Assembly: GCF_013248965.1 (NCBI RefSeq)
Contig: NZ_JABRVQ010000020.1
Location: forward strand, 1 to 64,000
Length of the DNA: 64,000 bases
Direction of reading: 5' to 3'
Source: Psychrobacter okhotskensis
GTDB lineage: Bacteria > Pseudomonadota > Gammaproteobacteria > Pseudomonadales > Moraxellaceae
In this document: in pieces, positions 27,502 through 36,016 of the stretch
Numbering within the stretch: position 1 is the first letter of the stretch
Layout of the letters: each line of letters opens with the position of its first letter
Position numbers and translations under genes: made by a program
Notes under the pieces: generated by a model
What the model was told of the DNA's origin: nothing
Databases searched by the model: none
The model's input: the letters and a program-made list of their open reading frames with translations, nothing else

Positions 27502-28542
27502 TTATCTAACGTTATCGCCTAAAGTTACGATAGGCTTATCTAAACGATAATTCGCTGCGGCACTTTTAGCACCAAACATACTAGCGATAAAGGTTAGCAA
27601 TGCGCTGATTAACCAAAATAGACCGGTATATAACGCTGCTTTACGAGCAACATCTTCAGCTTGCTGTAGCTTTTGCTCAGCCATTTGTTTTGCTTCTGCA
27701 ATATTTTGCTCAGTTTTCATTTTATATTCGTTAAATGACTGTTGAACCTCGGTGCGAACTTCCATAGCTTGCGCTTCTGTTAGACCTTCCTGTTGCAAGC
27801 GATTGATAAGTTCAGGACCTTCTAACGTTTTTTCAATAGATGCCATACGTTGCTTCGCATAGTCATCAATGTTGCGCCATGTGTTGATATCGGTGAAGTC
27901 CATATTAGCGACTTGAGTTTTGGTGCTGTTTACCAAATCCTTAACCACACTACTGGTTGCAGCAACTTGTTCTTCATTCAAATTCTGTGTATTTTTGGCA
28001 ACCATTGCTTGTATATCTTCTTCGCTGATGTCACCTGACACACGCTGATAAATTTCCTGTGCTTTCTGTTGCACACCAGCATCTTGTGAGGCTGTACCAG
28101 CGGCAGTTGCACCTGCACCTACCGTTGCTCCGGCAGTTTTAGCGACGGTACTAACCGTAGAGCCTACCGCGTTGCCTGCTGTTGCTAAAATACTAGTAGC
28201 ACTACTCATCGCAAAAAATGTAGTCAACAATACGATTAAAGCAGCAGTGAGCATACCAGTTAAGCTGGCGTCTTTTGGATCAATATCTGTACCGTCACCA
28301 AATAACGCTTCCGGTGCTGAAAATTTGATCGCAAAATAGCCTGCTACAAAAGCACTGACTATGGCGGTAATTGCGGCATAGATACCAGCAGTAATACTAG
28401 TACCTTTTAAATCAAAAGGTAAAAATGAGCTGAGAACCAAGGCAATAGCAATCATTGCCATAACCACTATCAGTCCCATAACGAGACCGGCGAGCACACC
28501 GCGCCATGATGGGCGACGTTGAGGCGTATAGGTAGATAACAT
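27502..28542 (-). CDS. Unrecognised membrane protein with coiled-coil middle
   Basis: The 346-residue protein has two or three membrane segments near the N-terminus (about 15-75 and 100-130), an Ala/Gly/Thr-rich stretch with small-residue repeats (SATSILATAGNAVGS, AGATVGAGATAAG), a long hydrophilic helical region (about 155-300, many Gln/Glu, such as MKTEQNIAEAKQMAEQKL) and a C-terminal segment (YTGLFWLISALLTFIASMFG). I do not recognise the family. The layout suggests a membrane scaffold with a coiled coil. The ATG at 28542 has AAGGA six bases before; an ATG two codons earlier touches that site. Confidence 0.72.
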   Translation of the reverse strand: MLSTYTPQRRPSWRGVLAGLVMGLIVVMAMIAIALVLSSFLPFDLKGTSITAGIYAAITAIVSAFVAGYFAIKFSAPEALFGDGTDIDPKDASLTGMLTAALIVLLTTFFAMSSATSILATAGNAVGSTVSTVAKTAGATVGAGATAAGTASQDAGVQQKAQEIYQRVSGDISEEDIQAMVAKNTQNLNEEQVAATSSVVKDLVNSTKTQVANMDFTDINTWRNIDDYAKQRMASIEKTLEGPELINRLQQEGLTEAQAMEVRTEVQQSFNEYKMKTEQNIAEAKQMAEQKLQQAEDVARKAALYTGLFWLISALLTFIASMFGAKSAAANYRLDKPIVTLGDNVR

Positions 28543-28977
28543 AATCATTCCTTATAAGATTGTAGAGTCGTTTTATCTTAGTTTATATATTAATATTTTT
28601 ATAGAAGAGTACATTATAAATAAGACTCTCAAATACAATCTAATCATAAGAAATTAAGCAATGCATTGATATTGCTCTTGAGTATATAAACAATAGGATT
28701 ATGTGTAAGCGCGTTAAACTATGTCACTGATACGGGTGGAAGTAAACTTATGTAATAATAAGTCCGATTTAATCTAGCAATCCTGTATATAATATATTTA
28801 TTTTCAATAAGTTAGGTAAAAACATCAAAGAAGAATTAACCCTTAAGTAGAACGATGTGGTAAAAATCAGACATAAAAAAGCCCAGTCACCGTATGATGA
28901 CTGGGCTTTTTTATTGTTCGCTTATTAGTCTGATCTAATGCAGCTTCACAAAAGAGCTAATAAGTGACGCCGTATAG
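28543..28977. other. Intergenic gap between membrane protein gene and tRNA genes
   Basis: It holds the promoter side of the minus-strand membrane protein gene at its left and the terminator of the tRNA transcript at 28875-28912. The remaining sequence is AT-rich and shows nothing I can support. Confidence 0.5.
28875..28912 (-). terminator. Bidirectional intrinsic terminator downstream of the tRNA genes
   Basis: The perfect 15-bp stem aaaaaagcccagtca / tgactgggctttttt (loop 28890-28897) has T-runs on both strands. It lies 66 bp past the 3' end of tRNA-Glu and so should end the tRNA transcript. Confidence 0.88.
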
Positions 28978-29053
28978 TGGCGTCCCCAGGGGGATTCGAA
29001 CCCCCGTTACCGCCGTGAAAGGGCGGTGTCCTAGGCCTCTAGACGATGGGGAC
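28978..29053 (-). tRNA. tRNA-Glu (TTC anticodon)
   Basis: A 76-nt cloverleaf reads on the minus strand from GTCCCCATCGTCTAGAGGCC to the encoded CCA. The acceptor stem GTCCCC pairs with GGGGAC, the anticodon loop reads CTTTCAC with anticodon TTC, and the T arm has GGTTCGAATCC. It closely resembles E. coli tRNA-Glu. Confidence 0.97.
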
Positions 29054-29208
29054 GCATAGAGTGTCATAACCAAATGGCTACAACGGTACTTCACAATATC
29101 AGAGAGCTTATCTATTAATAGAGCAAGCCTTGCCTAGGTGCTGATATCGTCCTACTAGCGAGTATTCATTCTAAAGTTTCAGTAAACTGAGCTTTGTCGT
29201 AAATAGTA

Positions 29209-29284
29209 TGGTGGAGCTAAACGGAGTCGAACCGTTGACCCCTTGCATGCCATGCAAGTGCTCTACCAACTGAGCTATAGCCCC
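29209..29284 (-). tRNA. tRNA-Ala (GGC anticodon)
   Basis: A 76-nt cloverleaf on the minus strand begins GGGGCTATAGCTCAGTTGG and ends with encoded CCA. The anticodon arm CTTGC-ATGGCAT-GCAAG carries GGC, and the T arm has GGTTCGACTCC. It is followed by tRNA-Glu 155 bp downstream on the same strand; the two may share a transcript. Confidence 0.96.
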
Positions 29285-29406
29285 TCGCTAAGAGTGTGCG
29301 TATTTTAGGTAACAGCAGCAGTCTTGTCAACCGCTATTTTCAAAATAATCGATAAATATGCGAAAAAAAGCGTTTAAAGCGGATTTAGCTACTTAATAAG
29401 CCTAAA

Positions 29407-29766
29407 TTAGCGTGGATTTTGCTGACTAGCAATCTCTTTAATGGCTTTATCGGTAAAGAATTCTTCTTCGGTGCCATCTGAAAAAACAATAGCAGCACAT
29501 TCTGTGGGGATATATTGCCCGCCTTTTTGTTGTACTGTGCTGATACCTTTAAAGCCTATAATCTCAGACTCATTTAATCGCGCTGATTTATTATAATCAG
29601 AGTAAGTCGTATATATCCACTTTAGATCTTCAAAATCTTGACCCTTTGTCAGGGTGAGTTTGGCATCATAAAGCTCTTTTACGATGGCATCATAGTATTT
29701 CTGCGCTTCTTTTAGGGTGTTGAAGACATAATCTTTACTTTCTATCGTGACGGTCTTGGCGGCCAT
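29407..29766 (-). CDS. Small protein resembling DUF3223 (DCL-like)
   Basis: The 119-residue soluble protein has the order of features of the DUF3223/DCL family: an N-terminal strand, the helix TLKEAQKYYDAIVKEL, a central LTKGQDFEDLKWIYTTY, then EIIGFKGIST and a final strand-helix FSDGTEEEFFTDKAIKEI. DCL-like proteins were linked to rRNA maturation in plants; the bacterial role is unknown to me. The ATG at 29766 has GGAA at suitable distance; a TTG four codons earlier is less likely. It lies between tRNA-Ala and gltX. Confidence 0.65.
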   Translation of the reverse strand: MAAKTVTIESKDYVFNTLKEAQKYYDAIVKELYDAKLTLTKGQDFEDLKWIYTTYSDYNKSARLNESEIIGFKGISTVQQKGGQYIPTECAAIVFSDGTEEEFFTDKAIKEIASQQNPR

Positions 29767-29823
29767 ATTTGTTTCCAATTCGTATGTTTAATATTATGAG
29801 AGTAGTAATACTGACTAAAAATG

Positions 29824-29852
29824 AAAAAGGGTCAGAACTGGCCTGACCCTTT
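29824..29852 (-). terminator. Intrinsic terminator of gltX
   Basis: On the minus strand a 10-bp stem (aaagggtcag with ctgacccttt, plus coordinates 29826-29835 and 29843-29852) ends in five T. It is 42 bp after the gltX stop codon. Confidence 0.82.
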
Positions 29853-29893
29853 CAAATTCAAAATTTCAGCTAATTTATTATTCGGCAGAGAAG

Positions 29894-31423
29894 CTATTCA
29901 GCCGCCAAAAAGTCTGGCAACTCAGCCGCTTGTTTCTCTAGTTTTTTAAGCTTCTTTTTACCCAAGCCGCCTAGTACATCAACCGCATGACGCAAGCGCG
30001 TCAACGTCATATCAGCACCGATAATCGCCATAGAGTTCATGACGGGTGTCGATGAGGTGCTACCAGCGATAGCGATAAAGAACGGTGCCATAAAGTCACG
30101 CATCTTAATATCGAGATGAGCCGCAAGCCCTTTTAAAGTGGCGTAGATATTTTCTTCTGACCACGTTGGCAAGACTTCTAGCTGCCATAATGACAGCTGA
30201 AGCATCTCGATAATTTGCTCAGGTGTCAATGACTTATGGGTGAAGCTTTCGGCATTAATATCTGGGAGATTTTGGAAATAAAAGCCGCCCCAATTGACTG
30301 CATCAGACAGTAGTTCGATACGTGGCTGAATGGCTGCTGCGATAGCCGTTAATTTATCGCTATTACTTGCCCAGTCGAGTATTTTATTTTTTAGCTCTTC
30401 AGGAGTAAGTGCACGTAGCCATTCGCTATTGACCCAATTAAGTTTCTCAATGTCGAAAATAGGGCCACCAAGCGATACACGCTGAATATCAAAGCTGGCA
30501 ATCATCTCGTCCAAGGTGAATTTTTCTGCTTCGTCAGGCATGGAGTAGCCCATACGTCCAAGGTAATTCAGCAAAGCTTCAGGTAGTACGCCAGCATCAC
30601 GATAATAGGTGATAGAGGTTGGGTTTTTACGCTTAGACAATTTTGATTTATCTGGGTTACGTAACAGTGGCATATGGCAAAGGACTGGCATCTCCCAACC
30701 AAAATACTCATAAAGTAGCTGATGCTTCGGTGCAGAGTTCAGCCATTCCTCACCACGTAGTACATGGCTGATATCCATCAAGTGGTCATCGACAACGTTG
30801 GCTAAATGATACGTTGGCATGCCGTCAGTTTTGAGAAGCACTTGCATATCGACCTGCGTCCAAGGAATCTCAACGGTGCCGCGTAGCATGTCTTGTACCT
30901 GACAGACGCCTTCGCTTGGCACGCGCATACGGATAACGTTTGGCTTACCCTCGCTGACCAATTGCGCAGTTTTCTCTGGTGCTAAATGAGCACAGCGACC
31001 GTCATAGCGTGGTGTCTCGCCATTGGCCATTTGCTCAGCGCGCATGGTATCTAGCTCTTCGCTGGTACAAAAGCAGCGGAACGCATGATCGTTTTCTATC
31101 AGCTGCTCAGCGTGTTTTTTGTAAATATCGCTACGCTCGCTCTGACGATAAGGCGCGTGCGGACCGCCGATGTCTGGACCTTCCGCCCAGTCAAGGCCGA
31201 CCCAACGCAGCGCATCTAAAATCATTTTTTCAGATTGCTCCGTTGAGCGTGTTTGGTCGGTGTCTTCGATACGTAAAATAAATTCGCCACCATGTGCTTT
31301 AGCAAAGGCTAAATTAAATAGCGCGATATAAGCAGTGCCGACATGAGGAAAGCCAGTCGGTGAGGGCGCGATACGAGTACGGACAGGGCGCGTTCTGCTA
31401 GTAGAAGTCGATGGTTGCATCAT
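29894..31423 (-). CDS. gltX: Glutamyl-tRNA synthetase
   Basis: The 509-residue class I synthetase charges tRNA-Glu, whose gene lies nearby. The HIGH-type motif is seen as [11 protein letters not shown] near residue 21 and the KMSKS-type motif as SKLSKRKNP near residue 257; RIEDTDQTR is the usual glutamate-pocket stretch. After the catalytic part comes a helical anticodon-binding region ending with [19 protein letters not shown]. It is a little longer than E. coli GltX (471). It is divergent from rsmH, with a 278-bp shared upstream region. Confidence 0.96.
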   Translation of the reverse strand: MMQPSTSTSRTRPVRTRIAPSPTGFPHVGTAYIALFNLAFAKAHGGEFILRIEDTDQTRSTEQSEKMILDALRWVGLDWAEGPDIGGPHAPYRQSERSDIYKKHAEQLIENDHAFRCFCTSEELDTMRAEQMANGETPRYDGRCAHLAPEKTAQLVSEGKPNVIRMRVPSEGVCQVQDMLRGTVEIPWTQVDMQVLLKTDGMPTYHLANVVDDHLMDISHVLRGEEWLNSAPKHQLLYEYFGWEMPVLCHMPLLRNPDKSKLSKRKNPTSITYYRDAGVLPEALLNYLGRMGYSMPDEAEKFTLDEMIASFDIQRVSLGGPIFDIEKLNWVNSEWLRALTPEELKNKILDWASNSDKLTAIAAAIQPRIELLSDAVNWGGFYFQNLPDINAESFTHKSLTPEQIIEMLQLSLWQLEVLPTWSEENIYATLKGLAAHLDIKMRDFMAPFFIAIAGSTSSTPVMNSMAIIGADMTLTRLRHAVDVLGGLGKKKLKKLEKQAAELPDFLAAE

Positions 31424-31701
31424 AAAAATCTCAGAATAGGGTGGTTAATGAATAGGGTAGTGAAAAATGCTAATCAAAGCTTTGAACAAAAAATACGGAT
31501 GAAACAGTAGCCGTCAAGGTAGAAAAATAGCGTAAAATATAGCGCTAGTATAACAGAGAGATGGGATATTTTTAATGAAAAGCCCCTCTAGCGCTTGACT
31601 ACCAGCGTATCCTTGCGATAATAATGCTAGGTAAGTCATAACTTGTTTATTTTCATCTGATTTTTTACTATTACTGGCCATGATGGTCGTCATCTACTGA
31701 G

Positions 31702-32850
31702 TTGTTTGTGTCATTATCAAAATCTAAACCAAAGCCAAATGTTAACGCCAGTCCTGCTGCTACCGATAGCGCTGAGTCAGTGGTTAGCCCATCTTCTCTG
31801 GAAGACGTTTCTGCGCAAGATTCTAGTCAAGGCCATAAAGTGTCAGATGAACTAAGTTTTGTCCACGATGCTGTACTGTTGCAAGAAGCGGTCGCGGCGG
31901 TATTGGGTGTCAAATCATTGCCCAAGCAAACCGATGACGCAGGACAAAACAGTGACAACCAAAGCAGCTTACGAATGAGCGGTATCTACGTCGATGCAAC
32001 CTTCGGGCGTGGTGGCCATAGTCGCTTGCTATTAAGCCAGCTGGCTGATGATGCCACCTTGATTGTGTTTGATAAAGACCCAACAGCCATTAGCGTTGCT
32101 CGTGAATTGGCAACTACCGATAGTCGCGTAAAAGTGGTGCATGACAGCTTTGCGACCTTGACGGACAGCTTAGCCGCTATGGGTATCACTGAGGTCGACG
32201 GTCTGATGGCAGATTTGGGCATTTCCTCGCCACAGATTGATGATGGTAGTCGCGGTTTTAGCTTTATGCGCGATGGTGCGGTCGATATGCGCATGGATAC
32301 CAGTCGTGGTCAATCCGTCGCTGAATGGCTTGCCAAAGTCGATGATGAAACCTTGGCCAATGTGCTTTATGAGTTTGGTGAAGAGCGTCACAGCCGCCGT
32401 ATTGCACGTGCGATTAAGCAGATGGACAGTTTTGAGTCCACGCTTGAGCTGGCAGAGGTGATAAAAGTGGCACACCCGAATTGGCAACGCGGTAAGCATC
32501 CAGCAACGCAGAGCTTTCAGGCGATGCGTATCTTCATCAATAATGAGCTTGGCGATGTCGATGATTTTTTAGCACAAAGCATCCCGATTTTAAAGTCAGG
32601 CGGGCAGCTGGCGGTCATTAGCTTTCATTCATTAGAGGATCGCCGCATTAAGCAGTTTTTGCAGCGTCATAGTAAAGGGCAGTATCCAGAAGACGAGAAT
32701 TTGCCGATGCCGCCTAAGCGTCCGCGTTATTTTAGCAAGCCAAAACGCGTGGGCCCTAGCAAAGATGAGGTGAGTCAAAATCCACGCTCACGTAGCGCAT
32801 GGTTACGCATGGCGACTCGTACCGATACTGAGTATCAACAGACGCTATAG
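31702..32850 (+). CDS. rsmH: 16S rRNA m4C1402 methyltransferase RsmH, with N-terminal extension
   Basis: RsmH (MraW) methylates N4 of C1402 in 16S rRNA. The SAM-binding stretch YVDATFGRGGHSRLLL, LMADLGISSPQIDD, RGFSFMRDGAVDMRMD, and the C-terminal AVISFHSLEDRRIKQF are all present. The canonical start (HDAVLLQEAV) comes only after about 52 residues rich in Ser, Lys, Pro and Ala, so the 382-residue protein has an unusual tail at the front. The start is uncertain: TTG 31702 or GTG 31708, neither with a strong ribosome site; no ATG is in frame before the conserved part. First gene of the division/cell-wall cluster. Confidence 0.92.
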   Translation: MFVSLSKSKPKPNVNASPAATDSAESVVSPSSLEDVSAQDSSQGHKVSDELSFVHDAVLLQEAVAAVLGVKSLPKQTDDAGQNSDNQSSLRMSGIYVDATFGRGGHSRLLLSQLADDATLIVFDKDPTAISVARELATTDSRVKVVHDSFATLTDSLAAMGITEVDGLMADLGISSPQIDDGSRGFSFMRDGAVDMRMDTSRGQSVAEWLAKVDDETLANVLYEFGEERHSRRIARAIKQMDSFESTLELAEVIKVAHPNWQRGKHPATQSFQAMRIFINNELGDVDDFLAQSIPILKSGGQLAVISFHSLEDRRIKQFLQRHSKGQYPEDENLPMPPKRPRYFSKPKRVGPSKDEVSQNPRSRSAWLRMATRTDTEYQQTL

Positions 32851-33376
32851 CAGTAAAAGCGTTTTTAGCCCAATTAGATCGCTATCAGTTGAATTCAGGA
32901 CACACCCTAGTATGCTGTTTAGTGGATGTGACTAAATGTCTTAATGTTTACGCAACTGTTAAAAAGCTGTAAATATTATCTGCTAGGCTCAGCAGCTAGT
33001 TTTTTGTTTATGTCTGCGCTAATTTAGCGATGACCATTAGCTATTATTTTCTTTGTCAGCTTAGAGTAGAAGACAATTATAGTCAGTAAAAAGTAATATC
33101 GAACCATCACGCACTGCTGATATCTATTTTTCTAGCTTGCTGTGCCTGCGCAGACAGAGGCGACAAAAAATTGATATCAGCAATAGCATCGCGTTTTTAG
33201 GATATTTTGATTATAGCTTGTAGAGTAAAGGTCAATCATAGCAGGTTTTTACGGCTATCATTGCACAGCGCGTTTGATTTTATTTTTATTGAGGGTACTG
33301 ATCAGGGATGAGATTTTCATAACCCTTATACAGTCGCCGCTCTTTTATATTTGAAGTTTACTTTTTTGAGATCGTC
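32851..33376 (+). other. Unusually long rsmH-ftsL gap
   Basis: In most gammaproteobacteria ftsL follows rsmH almost directly; here 526 bp lie between. No open frame of note is present. One feature stands out: a 10-bp inverted repeat tgctgatatc (33115-33124) / gatatcagca (33173-33182) with a 48-bp spacer. There is no T-run. A promoter for the ftsL-ftsI genes may lie in the right part, but no clear -35/-10 pair is found. Confidence 0.5.
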
Positions 33377-33859
33377 ATGGCAATATCTGACAAACCTGCA
33401 AACCGTCGCGCCGCAATGGCTAATACCACTGATGTTGGCGAGCTATTCGTGCGCCGCTTTAATGTGGTCAGCATTTATGTGGCGGTGTTGTTGCTATTGG
33501 CAGCAGCCATCGTCTGGAGCGGTATCAAAACGGCTGAGGAAGTGCAGCAATATCATCAGGACTATAGAACCTTGCAAGACATGAAAAAACAAGAACGCAA
33601 ACTGCAAATTGAGCACCAGCGCCTATTAATTGAACAGCAAACCTTTAGTGCCACACCGCAAATTGCCAGTCGCGCCGTTGCCGAGCTTGGTATGTTTTCA
33701 CCCACTCTCAAGGATAAGCTGATCATTCAGCCGGGTGCGGCCGTCGCATTGGCACCAGCCCAGCCAACTAGCGCAGAGCTGATTAGAGCCAATGATTCAG
33801 ACGTTGTCGAAACCGATGCTCCTGTGAGCGACGCCAATCTTGCGGAGGCAGGACAATGA
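33377..33859 (+). CDS. ftsL: Cell division protein FtsL
   Basis: The 160-residue bitopic protein has a cytoplasmic N-terminus of about 32 residues, one membrane segment (VVSIYVAVLLLLAAAIVWSG), a leucine-zipper-like coiled coil (EEVQQYHQDY through RLLIEQQTF) and a periplasmic tail extended by about 40 Ala/Asp-rich residues. FtsL joins FtsB and FtsQ and activates FtsWI at the septum. Recognition rests on topology plus position between rsmH and ftsI, since the sequence is poorly conserved. The stop overlaps the ftsI start (ATGA). Confidence 0.88.
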   Translation: MAISDKPANRRAAMANTTDVGELFVRRFNVVSIYVAVLLLLAAAIVWSGIKTAEEVQQYHQDYRTLQDMKKQERKLQIEHQRLLIEQQTFSATPQIASRAVAELGMFSPTLKDKLIIQPGAAVALAPAQPTSAELIRANDSDVVETDAPVSDANLAEAGQ

Positions 33860-35946
33860 GTGATAAAAAGCCAAACGCCAATGGTGGTAAAACATCAGCA
33901 AAAAACCCCAGCAAAAAACCCGCCAGTGGTAAAGTAACCAAACCATTACGCCGAGCCAGTGCTGCCAAATCTGGGCAAACTGACAGCAAATCTTCAGACA
34001 ATCGCAAAGCCAAGCTCTTTGGTCGCCTCAAAAAGAATGAAGATCAAGGCGCGTATACCAGTGTTAAAAACCGTAAAAAAATTGTATTTAATAAGGCTAC
34101 TGGTGCCTCCTCTCGTGGCGGCTTTGAGTATGACAAAAACCGATTCCGTACCGTTTGGGGTGTGGCGCTTGTGGTGTTGGCGCTACTGATAGGGCGTGCC
34201 TACTATATCCAAGTGGCTAACGCACAGTTTTATCAAGATAAAGGTGACGAGCTTATCACCAGCGTACGGACGCAAAAATCCTATCGCGGTATGATTACCG
34301 ATCGCAATAATTTACCCTTAGCTGTTAGTGCGCCGCTTGCGACTGTCTCCTTTAGTCCGCATGATTATTCGCGCGAATACTATGAGCTTAAACGTATCAA
34401 AATTACCAATCCGAATAGTCCACAGTTACAAGCGCGTATGCAAAAACGTCTGGATAATATGGATCTGACTCGGCTGGCAGCGGCCGCCAACATTCCGGTC
34501 AGTGAGCTAAAGAAAGTCACTGCTGTCGATGACAGTATTGATGTGACTGATGAAGAAGCGGTAAAAGCCGCCCTGCCATCGGGCGCAGGCTCGCATTATT
34601 TGCCACTACTCAACAAAGTCACGCCTGAAATAGCCGAAAGTGTCAGCTCGCTTGACTTCCCCGGCGTGTATGAGAAAAACTTCTTTCAGCGTTATTATCC
34701 GCAGCCACAACCAAACTCGCAGCTGTTGGGTTTTATGGGGCAAAATGCCAACGATCCTGAAGGTGGTTACGAAGGACGGGCAGGCATAGAGCGTCAATTC
34801 GAAAAAGAGCTGGCGGGTGATGATGGTAAAGTACTGGTACTCAAAGACGCCAAACAAAACAGCCTAAAAGAGATTAAACAGATTGAGCCAGAAATACCTG
34901 GCAAAGATGTGGCGTTGACCATTGATTCGCGTCTACAGTATCTGCTCTATAAAGAACTAGAGAAAGTAGGACGTGTGCAAAAAGCGCGCTGGTCAACTGG
35001 TATGGTCGTCGATGTACAAACTGGCGAAGTGTTGGCACTATCGACATGGCCATCATTTAACTCCAATAACCTGAATGAGATGACTGGTGAAAACCAGCGT
35101 AACCGTGCGCTCCTCGATGTATTTGAGCCGGGTTCAGTCATGAAGCCATTTACCGTGGCTGCGGCTCTCAATTCGGGCAAATACACACCGACTACTTTAA
35201 TTGATACCAATCCGGGTTCAATTCGTGTGCGTGGCTATACCATTCGTGATCATAATAATTTGGGCACCATCAATCTTGCCACACTCTTACAAAAATCAAG
35301 TAACGTGGCCTCGACCAAGATAGCCTTATCTTTGCCCGCTGATGCCATTACCAATATGCAAAAGCAATTTGGATTCGGTGCAAAGACACCGCTACAGTTC
35401 CCAGCGGAAGGCAGTGGGCTTGTGGTTACACCGGAAGAAAAAGAGACCTCACGTCGTGCAACGATCAGTTATGGTTATGGTATGGAGGCGACTGTAGCGC
35501 AGGTGGCGCAGGCTTATTCGGCATTAGCGGCAGGCGGAGTCATGCATCCTCTAACCTTGGTTAAGAGCGACAAAGTAGAACCAAGCAAACGCATCATGGC
35601 GCACGAACAAGCCATGTCGATTGTCCAGATGTTAGAGAGCGTCACCGAAGAGGGTGGTACCGCCAAAGCAGCGGCGATTGATGGCTATCGAGTGGCGGGT
35701 AAAACAGGGACGTCGCGTCGTATCAACCCAAAAGGTGGTTATTATACCGATCAGTATCGCAACGTCTTTGCGGGCATGGCACCAGCATCAAACCCAAGAC
35801 TGGTCGGTGTTATCTTAGTGGAAGACCCTCGAGGGCTGCATTATGCTGGTCTGACAGCGGCGCCAGTATTCCATAACGTCATGAAAGAAGCGCTACGTCT
35901 CTATAATGTGCCATTAGATAAACCCTTAAAAACTGAAGCCCAGTAG
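33856..35946 (+). CDS. ftsI: Septal transpeptidase FtsI (PBP3) with basic N-terminal extension
   Basis: FtsI cross-links septal peptidoglycan. The transpeptidase motifs are S-x-x-K at Ser427 (PGSVMKPF), S-x-N at 481-483 (SSN) and KTG at 616-618 (AGKTGTS). A single membrane segment lies near residues 99-120 (VWGVALVVLALLIGRAYYI), preceded by about 95 residues rich in Lys, Ser, Asn and Ala; in E. coli the cytoplasmic tail is under 20 residues. The pedestal domain with RGMITDRNNLPLA follows. Total 696 against 588 residues in E. coli. It overlaps ftsL by four bases and is followed by murE after 70 bp. Confidence 0.96.
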   Translation: MSDKKPNANGGKTSAKNPSKKPASGKVTKPLRRASAAKSGQTDSKSSDNRKAKLFGRLKKNEDQGAYTSVKNRKKIVFNKATGASSRGGFEYDKNRFRTVWGVALVVLALLIGRAYYIQVANAQFYQDKGDELITSVRTQKSYRGMITDRNNLPLAVSAPLATVSFSPHDYSREYYELKRIKITNPNSPQLQARMQKRLDNMDLTRLAAAANIPVSELKKVTAVDDSIDVTDEEAVKAALPSGAGSHYLPLLNKVTPEIAESVSSLDFPGVYEKNFFQRYYPQPQPNSQLLGFMGQNANDPEGGYEGRAGIERQFEKELAGDDGKVLVLKDAKQNSLKEIKQIEPEIPGKDVALTIDSRLQYLLYKELEKVGRVQKARWSTGMVVDVQTGEVLALSTWPSFNSNNLNEMTGENQRNRALLDVFEPGSVMKPFTVAAALNSGKYTPTTLIDTNPGSIRVRGYTIRDHNNLGTINLATLLQKSSNVASTKIALSLPADAITNMQKQFGFGAKTPLQFPAEGSGLVVTPEEKETSRRATISYGYGMEATVAQVAQAYSALAAGGVMHPLTLVKSDKVEPSKRIMAHEQAMSIVQMLESVTEEGGTAKAAAIDGYRVAGKTGTSRRINPKGGYYTDQYRNVFAGMAPASNPRLVGVILVEDPRGLHYAGLTAAPVFHNVMKEALRLYNVPLDKPLKTEAQ

Positions 35947-36016
35947 GCATGGATATGGATATTTACGTATTCAGCTATTAATGATTTGATTTGTTTTAAC
36001 CGATTAGGATTTGCTC

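Noticed and set aside
28978..29284. tRNA genes as attachment site for an island
   Set aside because: No integrase is nearby and no repeat of the tRNA 3' end was seen in the adjacent sequence.
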